A stretch of 64,000 nt of DNA from AWTP1-13 sp963775835. Lineage in GTDB: Bacteria; Pseudomonadota; Alphaproteobacteria; Rhizobiales; Hyphomicrobiaceae. The notes below the pieces were generated by a model. That model did not search any database, was not told the origin of the DNA, and was given only the letters and a program-made list of their open reading frames with translations. The position numbers were made by a program, and so were the translations under genes. Location of the stretch: positions 9,922-73,921 of the forward strand of contig CAVZKV010000028.1 of NCBI GenBank assembly GCA_963775835.1, read 5' to 3'. This document shows positions 26,913 through 36,738 of the stretch, piece by piece; within the stretch, counting starts at the first letter, position 1, and each line of letters begins with the position of its first letter.

Positions 26913-29388
26913 CTATGTCCCGCGCGGCTTGGCCCGGGCGGTCGGAGCGGCGGAGGCGGGATCCTCGGGCCACGGGTGCCGCGGATAGCGTCCTTTCATC
27001 TCGGCCTTAACCGCGACCCAGGATCCCTTCCAGAAGCCTGGCAGGTCGCGCGTGATCTGAATCGGCCGCTGCGCCGGCGACAGCAGATGCAAGGTCAGCG
27101 GTAGCTTGCCGCGGGCGATCGAAGGATGTTGCCTCAGCCCAAACAGCTCCTGTACGCGGATGTGCAAGGCGGGTGCGCCCGCCGTTTCATAGTCGATGGC
27201 GTGACGATTGCCCGTCGGCGCCTCGAAATGCGTTGGCGCCTCCTCTTGCAAACGTCGCTGCAAGTGCCAAGGCAACAATGTACCGAGCGCCGTATCGAGG
27301 TCGTCGGTATCGATCTCGGATAGCTTCGTCTTGCCGGCAAGAAAAGGGGCAAGCCAGGCGGCGGCCGTGCTGCCGAGCGCAGCATCGCTGAGGTCCGGCC
27401 ACTCGTCCTCTCCGGCCGCGCGCAAGAAACCAACGCGGTGGCGGAGCTGGAGCTGCGCCTTGCTCCACGGCAGACGTCCCAGTCCGAGCTTGGCAATGCT
27501 GTCGGCGAGCAGGCGCGCAGTTTCCTCGCTCGCCACCACCGCGCGGGGTTCGCTGGCCAGCGTGATGGCGTCGAGGCGGCGTACCCGGCGCGCCCGCAGC
27601 GCCGCCGCGCCTGGATCGAATTCGATCTCGTCCGTCTCGCTAATCCGCTGGCGCGCGGCCGCCAGGATGTCGGTTTCATCAGCCGCGGCCGCGAGCAAGA
27701 TTTGCGTCGAGGCCGCCGATCCTGACAGCTCCGCCGCGACCAGGAATGGAGATCGCGCCAATACGTGCGCAGCATCGAGGTTGGCGCCGCGGCCATTGGC
27801 GAGAAGGAATTGGCCGGGTGCGCCGCGTGCCTTGCCGATGCGCTCCGGAAAGGCGAGCGCCAGCAGCCGCGCGATCGATATGTCCTGACGCGGCCCTTTG
27901 CGCAGGCGACCGGCGTTTGCCGCCCGAGCCCAGGTGGCCGCCAGTTTTCGCATGTCGCTGGCACGGCGTGCACGGTCTCGGCGGAAATCTTCCAGCCGAT
28001 GGGCGAGATCGGCATCGGTGCCGCCGAGGCCACGCTCCACGATCACGGCTGCGATCTCAGCAGCCTCCGCGGCGGAACCGAGCTCGGCCGCGGCCAGCGT
28101 CATGCGGGCAAGCCGGGGCGGCAACGGCAGCGACCTCAGCCGTCGACCGATGTCGGTGATGCGGCCTTCCGCGTCGAGCCCTTCGAGCTTCGTCAGCTCC
28201 TCGCGCGCGGCGTCGATGGCGGCGGCCGACGGGGGATCGAGCCAAGACAGCGACCGCGGATCGGCCGTGCCCCACTCCGCGCAATCGAGCAACAAGCCGG
28301 CAAGATCGGCGGAGCGAATCTCGGGCTCGGCGGAAAGCCGGCAAGCTCTGGGTTTGCGGTTCGTCCCATAGGCGATAACAGACGCCAGGCTCGGTACGGC
28401 CGGCGCGGCCTCGGCGCTGATCGGCGGCGGCACGAGACGCGCGTACGGTTTCAAGCCGGGTTATGCCGACGTCCGGGTCGAATCGTGGCACCCGCGCTAG
28501 ACCGCTGTCGATGACGACGCGGACACCCTCGATGGTCACCGACGTCTCGGCGATCGAGGTAGCCAGCACCACCTTGCGCAGACCTTTGGGCGCCGGTGCG
28601 AGCGCAAGGTCCTGCGCCTTTGCCTCCATGGCCCCGAAAACGGGTGCCAGCACAATCGTCGGATCGCTAATGCGTGCCTTGAGCCGCTCCTCGAGGCGGC
28701 GGATCTCGCCCTGACCCGGCAGGAAAGCCAGGATCGAGCCGGATTCCGCCCGCAAGGCCCGCATCACCGCGTCCGCCATTTGCTCCTCGATGCGCGCGCT
28801 GGCATCGCGACCGAGGTAATGCGTCTCGACCGGGAAGGCGCGGCCTTCGCTGGCGATAACGGGGGCATCGCCGAGAAGCTGGGCCACCCGCGCGCCGTCG
28901 AGCGTCGCCGACATCGGTAAGATGCGCAGGTCGTTGCGCAAGCCGCGCTGGCAGTCGAGCGCGAGAGCAAGCCCCAGGTCGGCATCGAGTGAGCGCTCGT
29001 GAAATTCGTCGAATAGTACGGCGCCGACGCCAGCGAGCTCGGGATCATCGAGAATCATACGCGTGAAGACGCCCTCGGTGACGACCTCGATACGCGTCTT
29101 GCGCCCCGATTTCGAAAGCATGCGCGCGCGCAAGCCGATGCACTCGCCGACACCTTCCGATAGGGAATGCGCCATCCGCTCGGCGGCAGCACGCGCAGCA
29201 ATGCGACGCGGCTCCAGCACCAGGATCTTACGACCCTGCAGCCAACTCTCGTCCATCAAGGCGAGCGGGACGCGTGTGGTCTTGCCGGCGCCAGGCGGTG
29301 CGACGAGGACGGCCGATGCGTGCGCGGCGACGGCCGCACGCAATTCGTTGAGGACCGCGTCGATCGGAAGCGGTGTGGCGAACTTCAT
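26913..29388 (-). pseudogene. hrpB: ATP-dependent helicase HrpB, one frameshift
   Basis: A DExH RNA-helicase-like ATPase of about 825 residues when both frames are joined. The first frame, starting MKFATPLPIDAVLNEL at 29388, carries Walker A APPGAGKTTRVPL, the DEFH box in VLFDEFHERS, SAT in LPMSATLDG and motif VI in QRRGRAGRTEPG. At about 28325-28335 the reading shifts by one base; the second frame continues from AEPEIRSADLAGLLLDCAEWG through the ratchet and HrpB C-terminal domains to GRYPRHPWPEDP. The total length fits an otherwise intact gene, so a base-calling error is quite possible. Confidence 0.9.
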
Positions 29389-29468
29389 GGCGGCTGTATC
29401 CGGCGGCGAAGTGTCTTTCGCAAGCGCATTTTTGCGCTGCTCACTAGGTTGCGCCGAGCGCCGGTACC

Positions 29469-29915
29469 TTAGGGCTGCACGGCCCGCAGCTTTGCCAGGA
29501 TGCGGTCGAGTTCGGTTAGATCCCCCTCGTCCAGGTGTGCGGCAAAATGCCGGGCAATGCTGCGCCCATACACAGGCCACATGCGTTTTTGCAGCCGCCG
29601 GCCCGCCTCCGTAATGGCGATGTAGGCCCCGCGCGCGTCCTCTGCCACCGGGACCCGCGCCACCAAGCCATCGCCGGCCATGCGGTCGATCAGTCGCGAA
29701 AGATTGTATTTGGCAAGCAGCACACGGGCTTGCAGGTCACGGTGCCGCAGCCTCCCGTCCGGGGCGCGCGCCAGCTCAAGCACGACATCGTACCAGACGA
29801 GCGGCGGCAGCCCAGCGGCCTTGAGGTCGGCCTCGACCGCCTCCAACAGTCTGTGCTCGGCGCGGACGAAGCGCGCCCACACGTCCACGGCGGCGCGGGA
29901 GAGCTTTCTGGGCAT
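29469..29915 (-). CDS. MarR-family transcriptional regulator
   Basis: 148 residues with a winged-helix core: LARAPDGRLRHRDLQARVLL for the first helices, then the recognition region LSRLIDRMAGDGLVARVPV and the wing with DARGAYIAITEAGRRL. MarR proteins are dimeric repressors relieved by small phenolic or oxidant ligands. It is divergent from doxX-gst, with 83 bases between the starts and two palindromes in that gap, so it probably represses both itself and the DoxX-GST pair. Confidence 0.92.
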   Translation of the reverse strand: MPRKLSRAAVDVWARFVRAEHRLLEAVEADLKAAGLPPLVWYDVVLELARAPDGRLRHRDLQARVLLAKYNLSRLIDRMAGDGLVARVPVAEDARGAYIAITEAGRRLQKRMWPVYGRSIARHFAAHLDEGDLTELDRILAKLRAVQP

Positions 29916-29935
29916 GAAAAAACGCTATCACGATT

Positions 29936-29981
29936 GTTGCAATTGCATCAACCTCTAGCTATATATTGTTGCAATCGCAAC
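29936..29981. promoter_or_regulatory. Two operator-like palindromes between MarR and DoxX genes
   Basis: Site 1, GTTGCAATTGCATCAAC (29936-29952), has the perfect core TGCAATTGCA. Site 2, GTTGCAATCGCAAC (29968-29981), has perfect arms GTTGC/GCAAC. Their centres are about 30 bp apart, three helical turns, so two dimers could bind the same DNA face. The AT-rich TAGCTATATATTG between them could be the -10 region of either promoter. Confidence 0.65.
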
Positions 29982-29998
29982 GACCGGAGAGATCCCCC

Positions 29999-30463
29999 AT
30001 GTCCGTCGATGTTCGCCTGGCTCCCGCCGGCATCTTCCTGCTGCGTATCGCGCTCGGGACGATGTATTTGGCCCACAGCGTGGTCCTCAAGCTGCTAACC
30101 TATGGGCCAGCCGGCGCCGCACAGTTCTTCGTTAGCGTCGGCCTGCCGCCTTGGCTCGCCTATCTCACGCTTGCGGCGGAGGCCGCGGGTGGGGTTTTGC
30201 TCGTGCTCGGCATCCAGGCGCGCTGGGTCGCCCTAGCGCTACTGCCACCGCTGCTCGGCGCCATTGTCTGGGTGCACGGCGCCAACGGCTGGGTGTTCAC
30301 CGCGACCGGCGGTGGCTGGGAATATCCAGCCTACCTGATCATCGCCAGTCTGGCCCAGGCGCTACTCGGCGACGGGGCCTATGCGCTGATGCCGTCGTCG
30401 GGCTTTGCCGCGGGCCGGCCCCGGTCCGCGCTTGAACGAGCCGCACCAGGACTGCCGTCATGA
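29999..30463 (+). CDS. DoxX family membrane protein
   Basis: 154 residues with four hydrophobic helices: FLLRIALGTMYLAHSVVLKLL, LAYLTLAAEAAGGVLLVLGI, WVALALLPPLLGAIVW and YLIIASLAQALLG. This is the DoxX fold of integral membrane proteins linked to thiol or oxidative-stress handling. GGAGAG lies before the ATG. The stop overlaps the GST start (ATGA). Together with MarR and a GST this resembles a detoxification unit. Confidence 0.88.
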   Translation: MSVDVRLAPAGIFLLRIALGTMYLAHSVVLKLLTYGPAGAAQFFVSVGLPPWLAYLTLAAEAAGGVLLVLGIQARWVALALLPPLLGAIVWVHGANGWVFTATGGGWEYPAYLIIASLAQALLGDGAYALMPSSGFAAGRPRSALERAAPGLPS

Positions 30464-31178
30464 CCCAGCCCCTCATCCTGATCAGCCACCACCTCTGTCC
30501 TTACGTCCAGCGTGCCGTCATTGCGCTCACCGAGAAGGGCGTGGCATGCGAGCGTGTTTATGTCGATCTCGCGCATAAGCCTGGGTGGTTCCAAACGCTT
30601 TCGCCGCTTGGCAAGACACCGGTACTGAAGGTCGGCAATACAGCCATTTTCGAATCCGCTGTCATCCTCGAATACCTCGAGGAAACTGAGCCCAGGCCCA
30701 TGCACCCAGCCGACCCGCTACGACGCGCCGAGCATCGCGCCCTGATCGAATACGGTTCGGCCGTCCTCAATGATATCTGGGGATTTTACGCCGCGCCCGA
30801 CGCCGCAGCCTTCGGCGCCAAGCGGGCTCAGCTCGAACGCCGGTTTGCCTGGCTCGAGGCCCGCGTGCTGGCGGCACCATGGTTCGACGGTGAACAGTTT
30901 TTCGCTCGTTGATGCCGTGTTCGGCCCCGATGTTTCGCTATTTCGACGTCTTTGATGCCATCGCGGACTTCGGCATTCTCGCCGGCAAGCCGAAGCTCGC
31001 GCGCTGGCGCGCGGCACTCGCCGCCCGACCGGCGGTCCGAGATGCGGTCAGCGCGGATTATGCCGGGCGCCTGTGGAGATTTCTGGAAGGGCGCAACGGC
31101 CACCTCGCGCGCCTCATGGCAGCAGAGGGCCGCTCGGCCGCAGACAGGCCGACTTGGTCGGCCACCCATGGCGGCTAA
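30460..31178 (+). pseudogene. Glutathione S-transferase family protein, two frameshifts
   Basis: The first 145 residues are a clean GST N-domain: ISHHLCPYVQRAVIALTEKG, with the glutathione-contact LGKTPVLKVGNTAIFES and EYLEE. After WFDGEQF the frame is lost in a run of five T (30898-30902); deleting one T restores FSLVDAVFGP. A run of four C (30925-30928) shifts it again; deleting one C gives GPMFRYFDVFDAIADFG and the rest of the helical C-domain to 31178. Both breaks sit in homopolymers, which favours base-calling error over decay. Confidence 0.88.
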
Positions 31179-31416
31179 CGGGCATGCCGCCGGGAAGCGA
31201 TCGCGCGGCAGCCTGCGGTAAAGACCAAGGAGCTGTCGCCGAAGCCCGCGACCGGCGGTTGAGGTGTCGCCGATTTATCCGGCTCAGTGCAGCGTTGTTC
31301 GCGGAGGCGGAGGTCGAACCGCGGTCGGGCGGCCTGCGGCTGCCACGAACGCCCAATTGATCTGATCGTTGGCGCACAGCTGCTCCAGCCGGATCATGAG
31401 CTTGTCGGCCCGCCGC

Positions 31417-31884
31417 CTATGCGTTTGGGCCGTCACGCTCGGCAGGGCCAACCGAGCGGACACCGCTGCCGCCACCGCCAGTCCGCCGTACCAATTGTCG
31501 AGTTGCTCTGCAGACCGTGAGGGCCCCAGCCGCAACGGTGAGAGCTGAGCCAGCCACGCTGGCGAGCACGGTGCTCTCGGTATCGCTCAGGGGTCGCTCA
31601 AGGTGCGCGTGCGGATTTCGCGTGCGCATCATCGCGGGCCAGTCGGCGACCAGCGCGTAGCCGCGAACCATGTCCTCAACGCGCTTGATATCGGCTTCGT
31701 TGAGGGAATGGTGCCGGGCCGTGTGGAGTGCCCATAGGGCCTTTCGGTGTCCTCGATGCATGTGACGTCGAAGCACCTTTAATTGATGGATGCTGTGGGT
31801 CACGGTCTCAACGGCTTGCTGGATCGTTCGCAGCGCCGCGCGGCTGTACTTGAGTTCTGCCCGCCTCGACTGAGCCTTATTCAT
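31417..31884 (-). CDS. Hypothetical protein
   Basis: 155 residues from ATG at 31884; GAGGGGC precedes it. The N-terminal two thirds are helical and basic with many His (HQLKVLRRHMHRGHRKAL). Near the C-terminus is a hydrophobic stretch (VLASVAGSALTVAAGALTV) that could be a membrane helix, then a Gly/Arg-rich tail that may be frameshifted. It starts 11 bases after the stop of the gene upstream, so the two form a pair. Function unknown. Confidence 0.5.
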   Translation of the reverse strand: MNKAQSRRAELKYSRAALRTIQQAVETVTHSIHQLKVLRRHMHRGHRKALWALHTARHHSLNEADIKRVEDMVRGYALVADWPAMMRTRNPHAHLERPLSDTESTVLASVAGSALTVAAGALTVCRATRQLVRRTGGGGSGVRSVGPAERDGPNA

Positions 31885-31895
31885 CGGCGCGCCCC

Positions 31896-32564
31896 TCAGA
31901 CCAGCTTCGAGAGCGCTTCGTTGAGCTCTCGGCTTTCCTTGGCGCACCTATCGCGCGCCGCCTGCTCGGCCTTTGCCAACCCTTGCCCGGCGACGCCGAG
32001 CGCCTTGGCGAGCCAATGGCCGAGGAACAGGGCGGCCTTCGGGCTCAGCTCACGATAGCGCCGCCGCACGCGTCGCCGTGTGTGATCCCATCGCTCGCCG
32101 ACGTGCAGATCGGTGAGGCCCCGAACGCGACGCGCGAGCTGCAGCCAAAGCGCCTCGTCGGATTTGAAGCAGCGCGGCTCCATGATACGCATCATGATCA
32201 TCGCGCCGACCACCTCGACGACGTCGCGAGGTCTTACCTCAGGTGCCAGCTTCACAACTTCCCGCGCAGCCATCAGCTCATACTTGTTGCCGGCTTTGCC
32301 ACTTTCGAAGTGGGCAATGATGTCTTGGGCCAGCTGGACGAGAACGCGCCAGCGATTGTCCAAAGTCTGCCAAGCTTGGTTGTCCGGGTTCTTGGCGATG
32401 CGGACCTTGACCAGCTTCAGGTAAGGCTTGAGCTGCGCTTGGCTGATCGCTTTCTGATCGACGGCGCCATGACGGCGCAACGCTGTCCTATGGGATCGGC
32501 AGTAGGCGGCGAAGGATGATGCCGCTTGAGCCCAGCAGCCCGGAGCCTGGCAAGTTCGGTCCAT
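31896..32564 (-). CDS. Hypothetical protein with N-terminal Cys/His cluster
   Basis: 222 residues from ATG at 32564, MDRTCQAPGCWAQA. The first 30 residues hold three Cys and a His (C-x4-C, then YCRSHRTAL), spaced as in a small zinc site. The rest is helical and charged, with a basic segment (WDHTRRRVRRRYREL) that could touch nucleic acid. The frame is open further upstream, but the extension has no ribosome site. Followed by another hypothetical gene 11 bases on. Family not recognised; a phage or plasmid origin is conceivable. Confidence 0.6.
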   Translation of the reverse strand: MDRTCQAPGCWAQAASSFAAYCRSHRTALRRHGAVDQKAISQAQLKPYLKLVKVRIAKNPDNQAWQTLDNRWRVLVQLAQDIIAHFESGKAGNKYELMAAREVVKLAPEVRPRDVVEVVGAMIMMRIMEPRCFKSDEALWLQLARRVRGLTDLHVGERWDHTRRRVRRRYRELSPKAALFLGHWLAKALGVAGQGLAKAEQAARDRCAKESRELNEALSKLV

Positions 32565-33591
32565 GATGCGCAACGATTTGTAGCCGTCCCCGTAAGGACC
32601 CGTGTGCTTTGCGGTTGTGACCGGGAAAATAAGAGCTAGCCCGGTCAGCCGGATCACCGAAAAGGGTGAGATCGCACGAGCGCAGCCAGCTGCCGGCGCC
32701 GGACATTTGCGCAACCTTGGCAGGCGTCCGCAGCCCTCTTGGCCGGCGCCGGTGCCATGCTTGGCAGCACCTATCGGCGACACGTAGGCGCCGGACGCGT
32801 TTGCGGCAAAAAAGCTCGGTGCGAACCGTGGCTGACAATGGTGGGTGTCGCCGCTCCCCTACCGCTGCGTTCCTTTGCAGCGAGGCGCGGGGTGCGGCCA
32901 TGACGCCATGGTGTCGTCGGTTAATTACCATTGCCGCTCTCAGGTCTATCCCGGATAGGCGGCCGCCGGATCTCTAGGACAGACTAATGGTCGAGCTGCG
33001 GTTGTCCCTCAGTACCGCAGCAGGAGTAGAGGGCGATCAAGGGCTGTGGCTTGGACCTTGATCTTCCCGATACAGGCCACTCTCGGACCGGCAGGGCGAT
33101 GGAGCGGGTTCGCTCTTCCGGTCGGAGGGTGGCCGCTGCTGCCGGCTAACCCTGATAGACAGCGAGCAATCCGTCGGCGCATGCTGCTTGCGCTCGTGCT
33201 CCCTTTGCGGTTGTCATCGCTTGAGACGCACAAGGAGCCGCCCCCAGGCCCGGCGTGATCCAGCTCCTTGCCTGGGGGTAGTTCTATTCTACCGAAAACC
33301 TTGACCCATCTGGTTGGCGCGAACCCTGCGCCCCGCCTCACCTGCCTTGGCTCAGCCGGTGCCGACAGGAAGCCGCAGCCATTGCGCGCGGATCGCGGCA
33401 AGGCTGTCTCGGTCAGGGGCATTTGAGGCATGGCTTGCGTTTGCGAAAAATTTCACTCCCGGTCGGTATTCCTCCGTGCAGATATCAACTTCGGCTCCTG
33501 CCAGAAATGAGATGGCGCCGTAGCAGGGTTTATCCCTCGACCCTGTCTGGTGCAGGGCTGCCCGTCCCTACCCCCGATGGCCGTGGCCCAC
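32565..33591. other. Long intergenic stretch, no convincing gene
   Basis: About 1 kb with only short or shadow frames on both strands. Composition stays GC-rich. I see no RNA gene I can name. Confidence 0.4.
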
Positions 33592-33812
33592 GGCGAGAGC
33601 GCGTTGTTGTTCCCCCGACGTCCGCTCTCGCCCCTGCCCAGACCGTACCCTTTTTGTGGGGGACTTCTCGTCAGGTTGTCGGGCTCTCCGGGGGTGGCCT
33701 ATCCTGCGCAGACCTGACGAACCCTTCGCTCACTCGTCACTCGTCAGGCACCTGGCCTCGACAAGGACACCCTCCCTCCTCCCCCCGACACTCGGACTGT
33801 CCTGTCGAGGCC
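33592..33812. repeat. Cluster of three strong inverted repeats
   Basis: Hairpin 1: GGCGAGAGCG (33592-33601) with CGCTCTCGCC (33623-33632), perfect. Hairpin 2: TCGTCAGGT (33668-33676) with ACCTGACGA (33712-33720), perfect. Hairpin 3: GGCCTCGACAAGGACA (33754-33769) with TGTCCTGTCGAGGCC (33798-33812), 15 pairs with one bulged A, followed by CCTTTGTTG. The cluster lies just downstream of the cyclase gene ending at 33895 and could end its transcript or form a structured RNA. Confidence 0.7.
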
Positions 33813-33894
33813 CTTTGTTGTCGAGGCTCCTCCGCCCGTCCCTTCCCTTCGGGAGACGCTCCAGGAAGGGTTTGGGAGCGCAGACGATTGTCGA

Positions 33895-34953
33895 TCATTT
33901 CGAGGGGGCGCCGATCGACACCGGTCGCACGGGCGAGCCTGAGGCTCCCTGTGCGCGCAGCGGCAAAATCATGGTGCACGACAGCCAGACCTTGTCCTTG
34001 GCAAGCTCGCCGAGACGCGCATTCTGAATCTGGTGGATACCGGAGTGGGCCAGATTGTAGTGGTGAATGACGAACGGTAGGCCGTCCGGCGCACCCTCGG
34101 GTGGCGCGGCCTTGCCCTGGAGGAAGCCGTCGGCGACCGGGTCGGTGAACGGATTATCGAGCGCGACGAGGACCACCTTCTTGCGTTCGATGTATTTCGC
34201 CGCGTCGTAGGCGAGCCCTGGGCCCTTGGTGTAGTAGAATTTTTCCATGTCGGGGTCTTTCCAGTTGTCGCCCCAGCCGGTGTAGATGTAGAGCACATCG
34301 CCTGGGAGAATGCCGCGTTTGGCGAGCCCCTGCGCTTTTAGCATTGCCTCGATGTCGGCCGCTTTTACGAGCTGGCCCGGCTGCATGGCTTTGCCCTTGC
34401 CGAGATAGGCTTTGGCGTCGAGCAGAACGGCGGTGGTGACGATCGGCGGCACTTTTTCGATGCCGAGCTTCTTGAGTGGCGAGTCGGGTGAGGGTTTGAC
34501 GTCTTGCTGCGTGAAGCCGCCGTAGTATTTCGCCTTGTCGGCAGGGAATGGGGTCTTGCCGTCCCATTTCTCGGGCAGCACCGCGAAATGACCGATCGCG
34601 TCCATCTGGGTGCCCTGGGCCCCCGGTTCACCGCTGACCGTCTCCTCGCCGTTGAAGGCGTGCATGGTGCCGGGGATGCCGACCGTGGGTCGGTATTTGT
34701 CGACCAGCGGGGTGCCGAAGGGCGACTGTGGCATGCTGTTTGAGCGCAAATGCGACAGCTCGTAGGATTTCGCTTTGGTATTGGCGAGATGCGGCGCGCA
34801 ACGCTTCCAGGTCGCAGAGCCGAGCGTGTTGGCCATGCCGAGTTCGTCACCGGTCGGCCAGGACGATGCGGCCGACTGTGCCCAGGTGATCTGTGGCAAG
34901 GCGAAAAGCGCGACCGTCGTCAGCAAAACGCGGATGATCGCAGAACCAGTCAT
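33895..34953 (-). CDS. Exported cyclase-family (kynurenine formamidase-like) protein
   Basis: 352 residues. A signal peptide (IIRVLLTTVALFALPQITWA) is followed by the Cyclase domain (PF04199): GTQMDAIGHFAVLPE carries the metal-binding Asp and His, VLYIYTGWGDNW and FVIHHYNLAHSGIHQIQN are later family blocks. GGGGGAGGG lies before the ATG. Members hydrolyse cyclic amides, esters or N-formyl groups. This one would act in the periplasm. Nothing adjacent shows the substrate. Confidence 0.88.
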   Translation of the reverse strand: MTGSAIIRVLLTTVALFALPQITWAQSAASSWPTGDELGMANTLGSATWKRCAPHLANTKAKSYELSHLRSNSMPQSPFGTPLVDKYRPTVGIPGTMHAFNGEETVSGEPGAQGTQMDAIGHFAVLPEKWDGKTPFPADKAKYYGGFTQQDVKPSPDSPLKKLGIEKVPPIVTTAVLLDAKAYLGKGKAMQPGQLVKAADIEAMLKAQGLAKRGILPGDVLYIYTGWGDNWKDPDMEKFYYTKGPGLAYDAAKYIERKKVVLVALDNPFTDPVADGFLQGKAAPPEGAPDGLPFVIHHYNLAHSGIHQIQNARLGELAKDKVWLSCTMILPLRAQGASGSPVRPVSIGAPSK

Positions 34954-35525
34954 GAATGCCCTCCCCCAGAGATTGCTTCAACAACGAGGTTATACGCGAG
35001 CCCGCTCTCGCGAGGAGGATAGCACGAAAGTTAGCGGACAGCCGCCAGGTTCTTGGGCGCTTGACGTTGGGCGGGAGCGGTCGGCGCACTGGGGTGGAAA
35101 CGACGGCGGCGATGTCGTCGCGGCGTTGGCCGCCGGAATTGGATCCCGGCACTATCAACGCGCGCAGCCACGCGCCGCGGGCTCTACGTCGAGACGGGGA
35201 AAATCGCCTTGCGCACGCCGCGGTGCACACCCAGGCCACCAAAATGACGGGACCGACCGTGCGCGCGCGGAGCTTTTTCGCGATAGCATCTTGGGCGGCT
35301 GGGGCAAATTTCGAGCATTCGGCGCCCGAGACGAGCCTGATCCTTAAGGGGCGTGCGAGCGTGGGTGCGCGCGCAGAGGGGAGGAGCGTTAGCGTGTGAC
35401 CAAGGTCCGTCAGCATAGCCGCCGGGGTGACGAGGCGCGTGCGGGGGCGATGCCAAGCGAAAAAGGTTCGATGTGGTCTGGCCCGCGGTGCGGACGCTGG
35501 CGCGCTGACGTTGCGCGCGAGGTCG
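34954..35525. other. Intergenic, no convincing gene
   Basis: About 570 bases. Open frames on both strands show no motif, ribosome site or recognisable pattern. It contains the promoter for the cyclase gene. Confidence 0.4.
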
Positions 35526-35813
35526 TTAGATGTCGGGGGCATCGCCACGGGGGATGCGACCGGGGCCTACCCAACAGCGGCCGTTCCAGACCGCACCCAA
35601 TTGCATCAGTTCGCTTTCGCTGAACAAGGCTTCGGCGGCAAGGGCATTCAAATAGTAGGTTCCCTTGATGGTGGCGCCGCAGCTGCCAAGATAGCCCTTG
35701 ATCGTGTCATGGCTCCGCTCGAGACGCCGCGCGATTTCGCGGCTGGGCATGCCCTGTAGGCGCGCCTTGATTGCCCGACGTCTGATGTCGTCGGCAGGAC
35801 GCTCGCGTTTCAT
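35526..35813 (-). CDS. Small helix-turn-helix protein
   Basis: 95 residues from ATG at 35813, one base after the stop of the upstream gene. The N-terminal half reads RRRAIKARLQGMPSREIARR then LERSHDTIKGYLG, a clear helix-turn-helix. The second half includes EALFSESELMQLGAVWNG and is probably a dimer or effector segment. As the last gene of the meta-cleavage set it could be a local regulator, but homology to a known family was not recognised. Confidence 0.65.
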   Translation of the reverse strand: MKRERPADDIRRRAIKARLQGMPSREIARRLERSHDTIKGYLGSCGATIKGTYYLNALAAEALFSESELMQLGAVWNGRCWVGPGRIPRGDAPDI

Positions 35814-35814
35814 G

Positions 35815-36735
35815 CTAGCCTCGCGGATAGTCCGTTGCCGGCAGCTCCGCCCAGAGCTCCGCAACCGATAAGGCGCGCGGCAGCAATTGTTGTTCGGTGG
35901 CGTAGCGCAGGACAAGCTGAAGCGCGCAAGTGAGCGCCGTCGCATCGACCGCATAGGGCGCGCGCTGGGAGGTTCCCGGATCGGCGGCTTCGGCTGCCCG
36001 GAACATGCGCACAAGGTCACGGATGAGATCCGGGCGGCTGCTTGCCAGTTCGCTCCCCACGGTCACCATGTGGTTGACCGGCACGATGCCGTGCGTGCGC
36101 CAGAACGCGTCCGCTGCCGCCATCGGGTCGGGGAAGACCGTGCGCAGCGCCGGATCGGCGGGCAGGTCATTGCCGACGATGACGGCGTCCAACGCACCTT
36201 GCCGCAACATGCCCAAGAGGTCGGCGCCGAGTGGCGCCCGCTCGACCCAGGGCGGGTCGCGGTACTCGGCGACGTGCGCATCCTCAAACGTGACCCAGCG
36301 CACCGTCTCGGGTCGTACGCCGTGCGCCTCCGCTAGGATGCCGCGCAGCCAAACCCCGGTCGTTTGACTATAGGCGCGGACCCCCACGCGGCGCCCCGCC
36401 AGATCGGCAGGGCTGCGGATGGCGCTAGCGGCGAGGCACAAAAGCGCAGGCTCCTGGAAGCGCGCGGCCAACACCACGGGAAGCAGGACGAAGGCTTTGC
36501 CGTAGGCCTTGGCTTGCAGGAAGCTGGCGATGGCGATTTCACTCACGTCGAAGCGGTGTTCGCGCAGCATCGGCGCGAAGGCACGGTTGATAGGGGCGAT
36601 ATCGACAAAATCGAGCGTCAGGAGATTGGACGAGATGCGCCCCTCTTTGAGGGCGGCCGTATGCGGATACTTGCCGATGGCCGCGCGAAGCACGGCGCGC
36701 TGGAGCGGCATCTGGCCGCCGTCCCGGTCCGGCAT
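35815..36735 (-). CDS. 4,5-dihydroxyphthalate decarboxylase-like protein (periplasmic-binding fold)
   Basis: 306 residues with no signal peptide. The order FVDIAPINRAFAPMLREHRF, FDVSEIAIASFLQAKA, SPADLAGRRVGVRAYSQTTG and VWLRGILAEAHGV follows the 4,5-dihydroxyphthalate decarboxylase group, which uses a substrate-binding-protein fold as an enzyme. Relatives are also annotated as NMT1/ABC-type binding proteins. GGAGG precedes the ATG at 36735, three bases after the LigK-like stop. In this set it may remove a ring or side-chain carboxylate; that is inferred from context. Confidence 0.78.
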   Translation of the reverse strand: MPDRDGGQMPLQRAVLRAAIGKYPHTAALKEGRISSNLLTLDFVDIAPINRAFAPMLREHRFDVSEIAIASFLQAKAYGKAFVLLPVVLAARFQEPALLCLAASAIRSPADLAGRRVGVRAYSQTTGVWLRGILAEAHGVRPETVRWVTFEDAHVAEYRDPPWVERAPLGADLLGMLRQGALDAVIVGNDLPADPALRTVFPDPMAAADAFWRTHGIVPVNHMVTVGSELASSRPDLIRDLVRMFRAAEAADPGTSQRAPYAVDATALTCALQLVLRYATEQQLLPRALSVAELWAELPATDYPRG

Positions 36736-36738
36736 CGG

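Noticed and set aside
33009..33431. 140-residue minus-strand frame
   Set aside because: No motif, no ribosome site; composition like other shadows.
33423..34070. 215-residue plus-strand frame across the hairpin cluster
   Set aside because: Runs into the cyclase gene antisense and consists largely of Pro/Arg/Ser from GC bias.
34847..35548. 233-residue minus-strand frame upstream of the cyclase gene
   Set aside because: Overlaps the cyclase start, contains no recognisable pattern and no ribosome site.
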